Part shown: in pieces, positions 24,525-32,473 of the stretch
How the letters are laid out: each line of letters opens with the position of its first letter
How positions within the stretch are numbered: the first letter of the stretch is position 1
Translations under genes and position numbers: made by a program
Notes under the pieces: model-generated
Databases searched by the model: none
Told to the model about the DNA's origin: nothing
The model's input: the letters and a program-made list of their open reading frames with translations, nothing else
NCBI GenBank assembly: GCA_020441605.1
Contig: JAGRLX010000175.1
Span: 1-32,473 of the forward strand
DNA from: Alphaproteobacteria bacterium
GTDB taxonomy: Bacteria > Pseudomonadota > Alphaproteobacteria > Rhizobiales > Aestuariivirgaceae
DNA length: 32,473 bases
Direction of reading: 5' to 3'

Positions 24525-25418
24525 ATGAGCCAGGCCTCCGCGCATCCCTCCCACGGGTATTTGCTGCCGTCCGCCGCGGTCGCAGTCTGCGGCATCGCTT
24601 GGGGTGGGTTCTGGTATCCGCTGCGGTGGCTGGACGCCATCGGCGTCGGCGGAGCCTGGGTCAGCCTTGTCTTCTTTGTGGTGGCAACGCTCAGCCCGCT
24701 TCCATGGCTGCTCCGCCGGTCGACCTGGCAAGTGCGGACCGAAGGGCAGATTCTCACCGGTCTTTTGCTCGGCACCGCATTTACGTTGTACACGGTGAGC
24801 CTGGTGATGACCGATGTCATCCACGCGATATTGCTCTTCTACCTCACGCCGGTGTGGAGCACGATCGGCGGGGTGCTGCTCTTGGGCGAACGACTGACTC
24901 TGAGCCGCGGGCTCGCCATGCTGCTCGGCTTCGCTGGCATGGCCCTGATCCTGGGCGTCGACGGCGGGTTGCCACTACCGCGCAACGCCGGTGATTGGAT
25001 CGCCCTGATCAGCGGCATGCTATGGGCGGCGGGTACGCTACGGAGCTTCGTTCGGCCTGTAACCAGTATCCCGGTCCCGGTCTTCTTCTTCTCGGTGGGC
25101 GGTGTCGTTTCGTCCGGCGCCGTCCTGGTGCTTGCAGGCCTCGGCGGTTCACCGCTTGCCAGCACCGGCAATCTTCTGCCCAGTCTGCCGTGGATCGTCA
25201 TCCTGGCGCTGATCATCTTCGTGCCGCCGAATTTCCTGGTGCTGTGGGCGGCCCAGCGGATCGATTCAGGCCGGGTCGGGATCCTGTTGATGACCGAGGT
25301 CCTGGCAGGCGCGGTAACAGCCGCCTTGTTCTCCGGCGAGGCCTTCGGTTTAGCGGAACTCGCCGGCACCACCCTGATCGTTCTTGCGGCCATCACCGAA
25401 GTTCTGGGACGCAGGTAA
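24525..25418 (+). CDS. DMT-superfamily (EamA) transporter
   Basis: The 297-residue protein is very hydrophobic with about ten spans in two halves, the normal plan of EamA-type transporters. GIAWGGFWYP near residue 23 and the FYLTPVWSTIGGVLLLGERLTLSR segment (about 105-130) are typical of the first repeat; VLAGAVTAALFSGEAFGLAELAG marks the second. These proteins export or import small metabolites; no substrate can be inferred. The gene ends 12 bases before the convergent LuxR gene. Confidence 0.88.
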   Translation: MSQASAHPSHGYLLPSAAVAVCGIAWGGFWYPLRWLDAIGVGGAWVSLVFFVVATLSPLPWLLRRSTWQVRTEGQILTGLLLGTAFTLYTVSLVMTDVIHAILLFYLTPVWSTIGGVLLLGERLTLSRGLAMLLGFAGMALILGVDGGLPLPRNAGDWIALISGMLWAAGTLRSFVRPVTSIPVPVFFFSVGGVVSSGAVLVLAGLGGSPLASTGNLLPSLPWIVILALIIFVPPNFLVLWAAQRIDSGRVGILLMTEVLAGAVTAALFSGEAFGLAELAGTTLIVLAAITEVLGRR

Positions 25419-25430
25419 GAGGAACTGCCT

Positions 25431-26219
25431 TCAGACGGTGTCGCCGATGAATTGCAGAAACAACTCCCGCTCCGTGGTGATGTCGAGCTTCTCATAGATG
25501 CGGCGGCGGTGGTTCTTGACCGTTCCCGGCGCGATACCGAGCCTGGCGGCTATGCTCGCCGTCGGATGCCCCGAGAGAATGAGATGTACGACATCGCGTT
25601 CGCGGCAGCTGAGGTCTGGCCACAGGCCAGATGGAATGCGGATGGCGGCTCGCGTTGCCGGCTCCTCCCCCAGCCGGGCCGGCTGGCTGGTACGCATGAA
25701 GCCCGGCTGGCGCGCCTTGATATCCATGGCATGGAGCGCGGCAAAGACGCTGAAGCGTGCCTCCAGCCGAACCTTCTCCGACCTGCTAAACTTGCCATGG
25801 CTACGGTCCAGAAAGATTCCCAGGCACCATCCCGGTCCGTCGTTCAACAACACGCCCAGCTCGTCCGAAATCACCGACTCGCCGAGAAACTCTGCGACAT
25901 AGGGCGCCCGAAGCATATCGGCACTGCGGACCAGCGTGACGACTCCCGGTCTTCGATTCTGGCGCCATTGCGCATAGAAGGGGTCGTAGACGTAGTAGAT
26001 TTCCAGGTATTTGCGCACCATCTCGGCGGTATAGTTGCGGTAGGAAACGAATTCCGGGCGCTGGGTTGCAGAGTAGCGCACCACCGTCACCCGGTCATGG
26101 CGGACTAGCGCACCGACCAGGTCGATCAGGCGATCGATGTGGGCATCGCTGCCAATCGCCTCGATGGCCGAGGCCAATGCATCCAGCACTTGTGCATTGG
26201 CTGAAATCTCGCCCCGCAT
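25431..26219 (-). CDS. LuxR-family transcriptional regulator, divergent from acxABC
   Basis: The 262-residue protein has an N-terminal sensory region (about 10-165, GAF-like in size and pattern, with YYVYDPFYAQW near 75-85) and a C-terminal LuxR helix-turn-helix (202-258; LSCRERDVVHLILSG, then APGTVKNHRRRIYEKL). It lacks a receiver domain. The ATG at 26219 is preferred because AGAGGA ends six bases before it; an upstream in-frame ATG at 26246 has none. It is transcribed away from the acetone carboxylase genes across a 96-base gap holding two short dyads, so it is the likely activator of that operon. Confidence 0.88.
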   Translation of the reverse strand: MRGEISANAQVLDALASAIEAIGSDAHIDRLIDLVGALVRHDRVTVVRYSATQRPEFVSYRNYTAEMVRKYLEIYYVYDPFYAQWRQNRRPGVVTLVRSADMLRAPYVAEFLGESVISDELGVLLNDGPGWCLGIFLDRSHGKFSRSEKVRLEARFSVFAALHAMDIKARQPGFMRTSQPARLGEEPATRAAIRIPSGLWPDLSCRERDVVHLILSGHPTASIAARLGIAPGTVKNHRRRIYEKLDITTERELFLQFIGDTV

Positions 26220-26233
26220 GTCGATTCCTCTTA

Positions 26234-26260
26234 TGCCCAAAGGCACATAGCCACAAAGGC
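26234..26260. promoter_or_regulatory. two short dyads between the LuxR gene and acxA
   Basis: TGCC-CAAA-GGCA at 26234-26245 is a perfect dyad, and GCC-ACAAA-GGC at 26250-26260 is a second, similar one with centres about 15.5 bases apart. They could be binding sites for the LuxR-type regulator. No convincing promoter hexamers were found with them. Confidence 0.3.
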
Positions 26261-26315
26261 CATGCCGCCGTTAGTTTCCCACCGTAGCGCTGTTGTTTAG
26301 GAGGAGCCTGCGGCC

Positions 26316-28445
26316 ATGACAAATCCGATTGTGATCGGAATCGATGCCGGCGGCACCATGACCGATACGATCCTCGTCAACGACCGCGGGCATTTCAAGA
26401 TCGGCAAGGCAGCCACCACCCCCAGGAACGAAGCTGACGGCTTCATCCAGTCGGCGGCGGACGCGGCCGAAGCCTGGGGCATCTCTCTTGACCAGTTGTT
26501 TTCGGGTGTGGATGTGGTCCTCTATTCCGGTACCGGAATGCTCAACACGCTCCTGTCGCGCACCGGACGCAAGCTCGGCCTCATCACCACCAAAGGCATG
26601 GAGGACATGATCCTCATGGGCCGCGGGCTTCAGGCCTGGGCCGACTACTCCTATGCCGACCGGCTGCACGCCGTCACCCACCACCATCCCGATCCACTGG
26701 TGCCGCGCCGCCGCACCCATGGTGTGACCGAGCGCATCGACCATTTCGGCGATGTCGTAATCCCCCTCTACGAAAAGGACGCGGTGGCTGCTGTCCGCGC
26801 GCTGATCAGGGACCAGGTCGAAGCGATCTGCATCATGACGCTGTTCAGTCACGTAAATCCAGCCCACGAGAAGCGCATCGCAGAGATCGCCTGCGCCGAG
26901 ATCAAGAAAGCCAGGGCAGACATTCTGGTCTACACCAGCCATGTCGTCCGTCCAGTCATCCGCGAGCAATCCCGTCTCAACTCGGTGCTGATCGAAGCCT
27001 ATGCCACGTCGCGCGGGCGCCAGCAGCTGAAGGGCATCGAGGACGCCTCAAAGAAATACGGCTTCAAATACGGCGTACAGACCCTGCTGTCGTTCGGCGG
27101 CCTCACCTCCATTAACCATCCGCGGCTGCACGAGACCATGATCTCCGGTCCGATCGGTGGCATTCTCGGGGCGGCCTATGTCGGGAAGCTCATCGGCAAC
27201 GACTCGCTGGTCTGCTCCGACATGGGCGGCACGAGCTTCGACATGGGGGTCATTACCCGAGGCGCGACCAGAATCGAGAACGAACCGATCATGGACCGGT
27301 TCAAACTCAATGTCCCGACACTCCATCTCGACACAATCGGCGCCGGTGCCGGCATGATCATCAAGGTCGATCCGCTGACCAAGAAGGTGAGCCTCGGACC
27401 CGAGAGCGCAGGCTCCGACCCCGGCCCCATCTGCTTCAACAGAGGCGGCCTCGAGCCCACCATCGCAGATTGCGACGCGATCCTCGGACGGCTCAACCCT
27501 CATTATTTTCTCGGCGGCAAGGTCACCCTCGATGTCGAAAAGGCGACCCGGATCTTCAAGGAGAAATGCGCCGACGTGCTGGGCGTCGGCGTGCATGAAG
27601 CCGCCGAAGGCATGATCGAGATGCTGGAGCAAGACGCCAACAATGCGCTGCGCCGCGTGATATCGGGCCAGGGCATTCATCCGTCGCAATATACGCTTCT
27701 CTCCTATGGCGGATCGGGGCCGCTGCATCTGGCCGGGTGCTCACGCGGCATCGGGTTCAAGGACATCATCACTTTCCAGTTCGCGGCTGCTTTCTCAGCC
27801 TTCGGCTGCACCACGGCGGATTATATGCGCCGCCATTCGGTTTCGACCCAGATCGACATTCCCGCCGACGCGAGTGAGGCGGCGCTGTCGGATTTCAGCC
27901 AGCGGGTGGCGGCCATCTGGCGCGATCTGGAAAATGCGGCCACTGCGGAAATGGAGGCCGATGGCCACGCGCGGGACAAGATCCGCACCGAGCCGTTCCT
28001 GATGATGCGCTACACCGGCCAACTTGAAGATATCGAGGTCAGGTCATCGCTGCGTACTGCTACCGGGCCGAAGGACATGCGCACCATTCTCGCGGAATTC
28101 GAGACTGTCTATGCCAAGATCAATCACCGTGTGTCGCGCTACGGCGCAGCCGGCTTCTCGATCATGGAACTCGGCACGACGGCGACCGCCGACAAGGTGA
28201 AGCCGACGCTGGAACGGCGGGCTCTCGGCTCCTCGGACCCCGCCGCGGCCCACAAGGGTGTTCGCGACGCCTATATGGGCGGGCGATGGCACAAGGCCGA
28301 TCTCTACGAGATGGACGAGTTGCAGCCAGGCCATGAGGTAAAGGGGCCGGCCATCATCGAACATCCGGCCACGACCCTCGTGGTCCACCCCGCTGACTCT
28401 GTTTTCATCGACGAGTGGACCCTGCTTCACTACCGTCATGCTTGA
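26316..28445 (+). CDS. acxA: acetone carboxylase beta subunit-like (hydantoinase A/AcxA family)
   Basis: The 709-residue product is the ASKHA-fold ATP-binding subunit of a HyuA/AcxA-type enzyme. It starts with IGIDAGGTMTDT (about 8-19), the phosphate-binding signature, and has SDMGGTSFDMGV (about 306-317) and TIGAGAGMI as further family marks. In acetone carboxylase the beta subunit hydrolyses ATP, forming phosphorylated bicarbonate and acetone for condensation to acetoacetate. Length is close to the roughly 717 residues of the Xanthobacter protein as I remember it. AGGAGGAG lies 9 bases before the ATG at 26316. The presence of an AcxC gene two genes downstream separates it from hydantoinases and oxoprolinases. 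Confidence 0.88.
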   Translation: MTNPIVIGIDAGGTMTDTILVNDRGHFKIGKAATTPRNEADGFIQSAADAAEAWGISLDQLFSGVDVVLYSGTGMLNTLLSRTGRKLGLITTKGMEDMILMGRGLQAWADYSYADRLHAVTHHHPDPLVPRRRTHGVTERIDHFGDVVIPLYEKDAVAAVRALIRDQVEAICIMTLFSHVNPAHEKRIAEIACAEIKKARADILVYTSHVVRPVIREQSRLNSVLIEAYATSRGRQQLKGIEDASKKYGFKYGVQTLLSFGGLTSINHPRLHETMISGPIGGILGAAYVGKLIGNDSLVCSDMGGTSFDMGVITRGATRIENEPIMDRFKLNVPTLHLDTIGAGAGMIIKVDPLTKKVSLGPESAGSDPGPICFNRGGLEPTIADCDAILGRLNPHYFLGGKVTLDVEKATRIFKEKCADVLGVGVHEAAEGMIEMLEQDANNALRRVISGQGIHPSQYTLLSYGGSGPLHLAGCSRGIGFKDIITFQFAAAFSAFGCTTADYMRRHSVSTQIDIPADASEAALSDFSQRVAAIWRDLENAATAEMEADGHARDKIRTEPFLMMRYTGQLEDIEVRSSLRTATGPKDMRTILAEFETVYAKINHRVSRYGAAGFSIMELGTTATADKVKPTLERRALGSSDPAAAHKGVRDAYMGGRWHKADLYEMDELQPGHEVKGPAIIEHPATTLVVHPADSVFIDEWTLLHYRHA

Positions 28446-28459
28446 AAGGACTGGCCGCG

Positions 28460-30664
28460 ATGAACCTTCATGAGCCCATCGACACCCGATTGCCACTGCG
28501 CGAGAGGTTGATCGAGTCGGAGCGTCTGATGGCCGAGACCGGCTGCTATGACGGCATCACCGATCTCGAGCTTCGCCACCAGGACCCCCTGAAATTCGAA
28601 ACCCTCCATACCAAGTTGCGCGCCGCCTGCGTTTCGGCGCGGGAGATGGCGCGTCGTATCTCCGCTTCTCCGGGGGTGCGCGAAGTGGGCGAGATGGTGG
28701 TGGCGATCTACACGCCTGAGGGCGATGCCGTTGCCTTGTCCAACGGCATCATGGTCCATGTGCATACCATGAGCCGCTTCATCAAGTGGATGATCCGCGA
28801 AGGCTACGAAGCCAATCCCGGCATCAAGGCCGGCGACATCTTCGCCAATAACGATGCCTTTATCGGTACCGTCCAGGTCCCTGACGTGATGGACGTGATC
28901 CCGATCTTCTGGGACGGCGAACTGGTCGGCTGGGCCGGGGCCGTGTGCCATGAGCTTGAGTCCGGCGGCATCACGCCGGGTGGCGATGTCTGTCTGGCCC
29001 AGGAGCGCTTTACCGAAGGCCTGTTCGTCTGTGCCGAGAAGATCGGCGAGAACGACGAGATACGCCGCGATTACGTCATCCGCTGCGAGCGCAATCTGCG
29101 CATGCCCATCTACTGGGTGCTGGACGAAAAGGCCAAGGTCGCATCGTGCATCGAAATGCGCGAAACGGTGAAAGCCATCATCGGCGACGTCGGCCTTCCC
29201 TATTGGAGGCGGGTGATGAAGGAATTTATTGAGGAAGGCCGCCGCGGCCAGCTTGCCCGCACCCGGCAGCTCACCGTACCCGGCATCTATCGTGGCCACA
29301 CTTTCTATGGTCACGTGACCGAGGGAAAGCCCGGCTTCCAGCCCCTCGGTCCGGCAAACTGGCTCTACAACATTCCGCTCGAACTGGAGATCAGGCGCGA
29401 CGGCACCATGGTGCTGGATTTCGAGGGTACCCAGCCGTGGGGCTATCACTCGATGAACTGCACCCCGGCCGGCATGGACGGCGGCATGTTCGTGACCCTC
29501 ACCCAGCACATGAATTTCGAGGGCCTCGTCAATGATGGTGCCTGGATGGCCACCGAGTTGAAACTGCCCAGGGGAACATGGACCAGTCCGGACAACGAGA
29601 TGGTGGCGACGGCCACGAGCTGGGCCCTGTTGCTTCCGGCCTATGGCGTATTCCAGCGCCTGCTCTCGCGCGGCTTCCTTGCCCGCGGATTCATCGAGGA
29701 GGTCTTTGTCGGGCAGGTCAACTCACCGATGATCGAAATGGGAGGAACGAGCCAATATGGCACTGCCTTCGGCATGGCCCATTTCGAATGCGCGGCGGCA
29801 GGCTCCGGGGCACTTGCCATCAAGGACGGCCTCGACACCGCCTATGTCGGCTGGAACCCCGAGAGCGACATGGGCAACATCGAGATCTGGGAACAGAACA
29901 TGCCGATGGTCTATATCGGCCGGTCGATCCTGGCCAACTCAGGCGGAGCCGGCAAATATCGCGGCGGCTGTGCCTTCATTTCCACCTGGCTCATCAACAA
30001 GACCAATCATCTGCGGCTCGTCACCTCCGAGCACTCCTCGCGCGTCTTCGACAACGGCGGCATGTGCGGCGGCTATCCGGCACCGACCTGCCAGATGCAT
30101 CGGTCGGTTCGCGGCCCGAACCTTGCGGAGGTCATCAAGAAGCAGAAGCCCCTGCCCCACTGTATCGGCACGGACCCCCACAATTCCGAACTCGAGCAGC
30201 GTGTTACCGGACAGCATGAGACCAGCGAGGGCCCCTATATCACCGCCCCCCATAAGGCCGGCGACATCTTCACTCATGCCTATAATGGCGGCGGCGGCTT
30301 CGGCGACGTTCTCGAGCGCGACCCCGTGAAAACGGCTGAAGATGTCAAGAACGGGTTCCTCACCGCGCAGGCGGCGTTGCAGGTCTTCGGCATCGTGCTG
30401 CGGGAAGAGGACGACCGCCTCTTGGCCGATCTCGCCGCCACCGCGAAGAGACGCAGGGCCATGCTGGCGAAGCGGCTGAAATCATCCCAACCCGTTTCCG
30501 CCTGGATGAAGCAGGAGAAGGCCAAGATCGCCAAGGGAGCCTTGGCGCCGGAAGTGAAGCTCATGTACGACAGCGCCATGAAGCTCTCACCCCGCTTCGT
30601 CAGGGACTTCACCACGTTCTGGGGCCTCAGGTCTTCCTTCACATTCGCCGGAGACAGCACATGA
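28460..30664 (+). CDS. acxB: acetone carboxylase alpha subunit-like (hydantoinase B/AcxB family)
   Basis: The 734-residue product matches the HyuB/AcxB family along its length. In acetone carboxylase this subunit holds the catalytic Mn(II), bound as I recall by His150, Asp153 and His175 in Xanthobacter. The same spacing here falls on Q139, D142 and H164 (TVQVPDVM and AVCHELESGG), so one expected His is Gln. The ATG at 28460 follows GAAAGGA by nine bases, 14 bases after acxA. The stop overlaps the acxC start by 4 bases. The protein should form the core of an alpha2-beta2-gamma2 complex; acetone is the likely substrate, but another ketone is possible given the changed ligand. Confidence 0.87.
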   Translation: MNLHEPIDTRLPLRERLIESERLMAETGCYDGITDLELRHQDPLKFETLHTKLRAACVSAREMARRISASPGVREVGEMVVAIYTPEGDAVALSNGIMVHVHTMSRFIKWMIREGYEANPGIKAGDIFANNDAFIGTVQVPDVMDVIPIFWDGELVGWAGAVCHELESGGITPGGDVCLAQERFTEGLFVCAEKIGENDEIRRDYVIRCERNLRMPIYWVLDEKAKVASCIEMRETVKAIIGDVGLPYWRRVMKEFIEEGRRGQLARTRQLTVPGIYRGHTFYGHVTEGKPGFQPLGPANWLYNIPLELEIRRDGTMVLDFEGTQPWGYHSMNCTPAGMDGGMFVTLTQHMNFEGLVNDGAWMATELKLPRGTWTSPDNEMVATATSWALLLPAYGVFQRLLSRGFLARGFIEEVFVGQVNSPMIEMGGTSQYGTAFGMAHFECAAAGSGALAIKDGLDTAYVGWNPESDMGNIEIWEQNMPMVYIGRSILANSGGAGKYRGGCAFISTWLINKTNHLRLVTSEHSSRVFDNGGMCGGYPAPTCQMHRSVRGPNLAEVIKKQKPLPHCIGTDPHNSELEQRVTGQHETSEGPYITAPHKAGDIFTHAYNGGGGFGDVLERDPVKTAEDVKNGFLTAQAALQVFGIVLREEDDRLLADLAATAKRRRAMLAKRLKSSQPVSAWMKQEKAKIAKGALAPEVKLMYDSAMKLSPRFVRDFTTFWGLRSSFTFAGDST

Positions 30665-31158
30665 CCAGCTACAGCAAGGACGTGATCCGCGATCTGATGG
30701 CGGGCCAGCTCCCCTGGCACCAGACCAAACGTATCATGTCCGCCTACAAGGACGAGGATCGCTTTTTCAAGGCCATCGAAGTGTTGCAGGATCGGGTCGA
30801 CTGGGATGACCGGATCCTGCTGCCAATCAGCGATCATCTCTTCATCGTGCAGGCCAGAAAGGGCTGCGTCACAAAATGCGAATGTGGCCACGAGTTCGGC
30901 GACTACCGCAAGAACTGGAAGCTCAAAGCCAACATCCACGTCCGCAACACGGAAAAGTCGCTGCGTGAAATCTATCCCAGCAGCGATATCCCGGACCCCG
31001 CCTGGATGGAGATCCGCGAATTTCTCTGTCCGTCGTGCGGCACCGTCCATGAGGTCGAGGCCTGCGCGCCTGGTTATCCGATCCTGCACGACTTCGAACC
31101 GGATCTCGAAGGCTTCTATGGCGACTGGCTGAAACGGCCGCTGCCGACCGAGGGATGA
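30661..31158 (+). CDS. acxC: acetone carboxylase gamma subunit-like
   Basis: The 165-residue product fits the small gamma subunit, about 168 residues in known enzymes. It has Cys at 69, 73, 75, 123, 126 and 135 (GCVTKCECGHEFG and CPSCG), a pattern suited to a structural zinc. The conserved middle segment NWKLKANIHVRNTEKSLREIYP and the C-terminal HDFEPDLEGFYGDWL are typical. This subunit is found with acetone and acetophenone carboxylases but not with hydantoinases, so it supports the call for the whole operon. It overlaps acxB by 4 bases. Confidence 0.88.
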   Translation: MTSYSKDVIRDLMAGQLPWHQTKRIMSAYKDEDRFFKAIEVLQDRVDWDDRILLPISDHLFIVQARKGCVTKCECGHEFGDYRKNWKLKANIHVRNTEKSLREIYPSSDIPDPAWMEIREFLCPSCGTVHEVEACAPGYPILHDFEPDLEGFYGDWLKRPLPTEG

Positions 31159-31303
31159 CCATGGCACGTGGCCCTGCTGTGCCGCACTGCATCGAATCGC
31201 GCCGTGACACCGTCCATGGGATGTTCTATCGCCTTCCGATCATTCAAAATTCGTCATCGGCTCGGACATCGCGGTCCGTGACGGCTATCTCATGGTGTGA
31301 CAC
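31159..31303 (+). other. gap between acxC and the dehydrogenase gene, possible coding relic
   Basis: This 145-base gap lacks a recognised gene. Frame 31161-31307 reads 48 codons (with VHGMFYRLPII), while a different frame ends in VIGSDIAVRDGYLMV and a stop at 31300-31302. Both stretches look protein-like but are out of frame with each other, as in a worn gene fragment with a frameshift. I cannot name the family. Confidence 0.25.
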
Positions 31304-32131
31304 ATGACCAGTCTTGCAGGCCGATCGGCTCTCATCACCGGCGGGCTCACAGGCCAGGGATTGGCCATCGCCGGAGCGCTTGCCGAAGCCGGCTGCAACG
31401 TGGCGGTCGGCTCCTATGTCGGCCAGGCCGCCGGTCGGCTTTCGGATGCCGCTGCCTATCCCGAGGACAGCGAAATCGCCGAAGTCCGCAAGGCCCTCGA
31501 AGTGGCTGGCACCAGAGTCTTCGCCGGCCATCTCGACGTGCGCGATACCGCATCGATCCGCGACTTCATCACGGCCGGCCAGTCCATCTGTGGCCAGTTC
31601 GACATCCTGGTGAATGCCGCCGGCACCACGGCCGAGCACCCGGTCTGCGGCCATGGCGATGCCCTGTGGGACAAGATTATCGACACCAATCTCACCGGCG
31701 CCTTCCGCGTCACGCGCGAACTCCTGCCAGGCATGATTGATCGGAAATGGGGACGCATCATCAACATTGGTTCCACCGCCGCCTCGGTCGGCTGGAAGGA
31801 CAATCCGGCCTATTGCGCCTCGAAGGCGGGGCTACTCGGCCTCACCCGCTGCGTCGCGCTGGAGGGTGCGCCCCATGGCGTCGCTTGCGTGATGATCTCA
31901 CCCACCTGGGTCGAGACCGAACTCATGCGGCGCAATGTCGAACAGGTGATCGCACGTGAGGGTAAGGGCCGTACGTTGGAGGACGCGATGGCGGACATCG
32001 CTGCGCAGAACCCGCAGGGCCGCATCGTGCAGCCTGGGGAGATCGCTTCCCTTGCGGTCTATCTGTGCAGCGAGGCCGCCAAGGGCATTACCGCCGAGAA
32101 CATCCAGATCACCGGCGGCGCCCTCTGGTGA
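31304..32131 (+). CDS. short-chain dehydrogenase/reductase (possible 3-hydroxybutyrate dehydrogenase)
   Basis: The 275-residue classical SDR has the cofactor motif TGGLTGQG (12-19), NAAG (103-106), Asn128, and the catalytic Ser156, Tyr169 and Lys173 (YCASK). The C-terminus ITGGALW is the usual SDR end with the fold's last strand. It follows acxC on the same strand. Acetoacetate is the product of acetone carboxylase, and 3-hydroxybutyrate dehydrogenases are SDRs of this kind, so reduction of acetoacetate is a reasonable but unproven role. The insert around residues 44-65 is longer than in many 260-residue family members. Confidence 0.87.
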   Translation: MTSLAGRSALITGGLTGQGLAIAGALAEAGCNVAVGSYVGQAAGRLSDAAAYPEDSEIAEVRKALEVAGTRVFAGHLDVRDTASIRDFITAGQSICGQFDILVNAAGTTAEHPVCGHGDALWDKIIDTNLTGAFRVTRELLPGMIDRKWGRIINIGSTAASVGWKDNPAYCASKAGLLGLTRCVALEGAPHGVACVMISPTWVETELMRRNVEQVIAREGKGRTLEDAMADIAAQNPQGRIVQPGEIASLAVYLCSEAAKGITAENIQITGGALW

Positions 32132-32137
32132 TCGCGG

Positions 32138-32473
32138 TCACCCGTCGGTCGTGGTAATTTCCTTCAGCTTGTTGATGCCCAAGATCTCCAGCGTGAGCTT
32201 CTCGTAGAAGGTCTCGCTGGTGCCGCGGCGCATCTTGTGGAGGAAATATTTTTCGAATCCGATCTTCGCCCCATGCACCCATTTGCCCGATGACGACCAG
32301 TTGACATTGCGCGGCGGAATTTGCGGCTGGGCCACGAAGGCAATGCCGGAGTCGCCGAAATCGGCGAGGCACACCGCGTTCCATGTGCCCTGGTGCTTAG
32401 GCTCCTTGCCCTGGAGCAGCAGGCCGATGTTGAGCGCCGTCGCGGTCACCATGGATTCGATCATGAAGCCGGT
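32138..32473 (-). CDS. sulfide:quinone-oxidoreductase-like flavoprotein, C-terminal part only
   Basis: The frame is open from the window edge to a stop at 32138, giving 111 C-terminal residues. TGFMIESMVTATALNIG at the edge, CLADFGDSGIAFVAQPQ, and KWVHGAKIGFEKYFLHKMRRG resemble the end of SQR/FCSD-like FAD enzymes, including the amphipathic membrane-binding helices. The FAD-binding N-terminus and active-site Cys lie outside the window, so SQR activity cannot be tested here. It converges with the dehydrogenase gene, 6 bases apart. Confidence 0.75.
   Translation of the reverse strand, partial: TGFMIESMVTATALNIGLLLQGKEPKHQGTWNAVCLADFGDSGIAFVAQPQIPPRNVNWSSSGKWVHGAKIGFEKYFLHKMRRGTSETFYEKLTLEILGINKLKEITTTDG

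Noticed and set aside
1..32473. CRISPR array, rRNA genes or complete insertion sequence
   Set aside because: No regularly spaced repeats, rRNA-like sequence or transposase gene with terminal inverted repeats was seen.

Overview
The window reads as one contiguous piece of a GC-rich chromosome from an alphaproteobacterium, most likely of the order Hyphomicrobiales (Rhizobiales). The main reason is the left end: tsaD diverges from hemC-hemD-(mitofilin/Mic60-like gene)-hemY, a heme-gene layout typical of alphaproteobacteria. Genes are tightly packed, and many start and stop codons overlap by 1 to 4 bases.

Layout. Positions 1-5371 hold tsaD (minus strand, cut by the window edge) and the heme operon. 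A tRNA-Thr(CGT) follows at 5552-5627. Next to it lies a collapsed integration site (about 5640-6462): repeat-rich DNA, an integrase without its catalytic domain, and the tail of a probable ABC-transporter ATPase. Positions 6898-10829 carry the four-gene Anbu cluster: permuted ATP-grasp, alpha-E domain protein, transglutaminase-like protease and the proteasome-like peptidase Anbu. Iyer, Aravind and colleagues predicted from comparative genomics that this gene set is a peptide synthesis/tagging and degradation system; its chemistry is, as far as I know, still unproven.

Positions 10950-22699 look like one coordinated catabolic and uptake regulon. The plus-strand operon encodes a Baeyer-Villiger-type monooxygenase, a metallo-beta-lactamase-fold hydrolase, and a single polypeptide that joins a glyoxalase/VOC domain to a Rieske oxygenase of the carnitine/glycine-betaine type. 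The facing minus-strand operon encodes two paralogous Tat-exported binding proteins, a Pot-type ABC transporter, a quinone-oxidoreductase-like enzyme and a BetI-like TetR repressor. A membrane di-iron hydroxylase/desaturase gene follows separately. All three transcription units have a matching 16-bp dyad (TTGGAT-N4-ATCCAA and close variants) at their promoters. At two of them it overlaps the -10 region of a good sigma-70 promoter, so I infer that the TetR protein controls all three. The substrate is unknown; a quaternary ammonium or polyamine-like compound is my best guess.

Positions 22850-26219 hold a CBS-domain site-2 protease, a small c-type cytochrome, a DMT-family transporter and a LuxR-type regulator. 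Positions 26316-31158 encode an ATP-dependent acetone carboxylase-like complex (acxABC), divergent from the LuxR gene. It is followed by a short-chain dehydrogenase that could act on acetoacetate. A sulfide:quinone-oxidoreductase-like gene runs off the right end. The alpha subunit of the carboxylase has Gln where I expect a metal-binding His.

No CRISPR array, complete insertion sequence or rRNA gene was seen. All calls come from reading the sequence and from memory of protein families; no database search was run.
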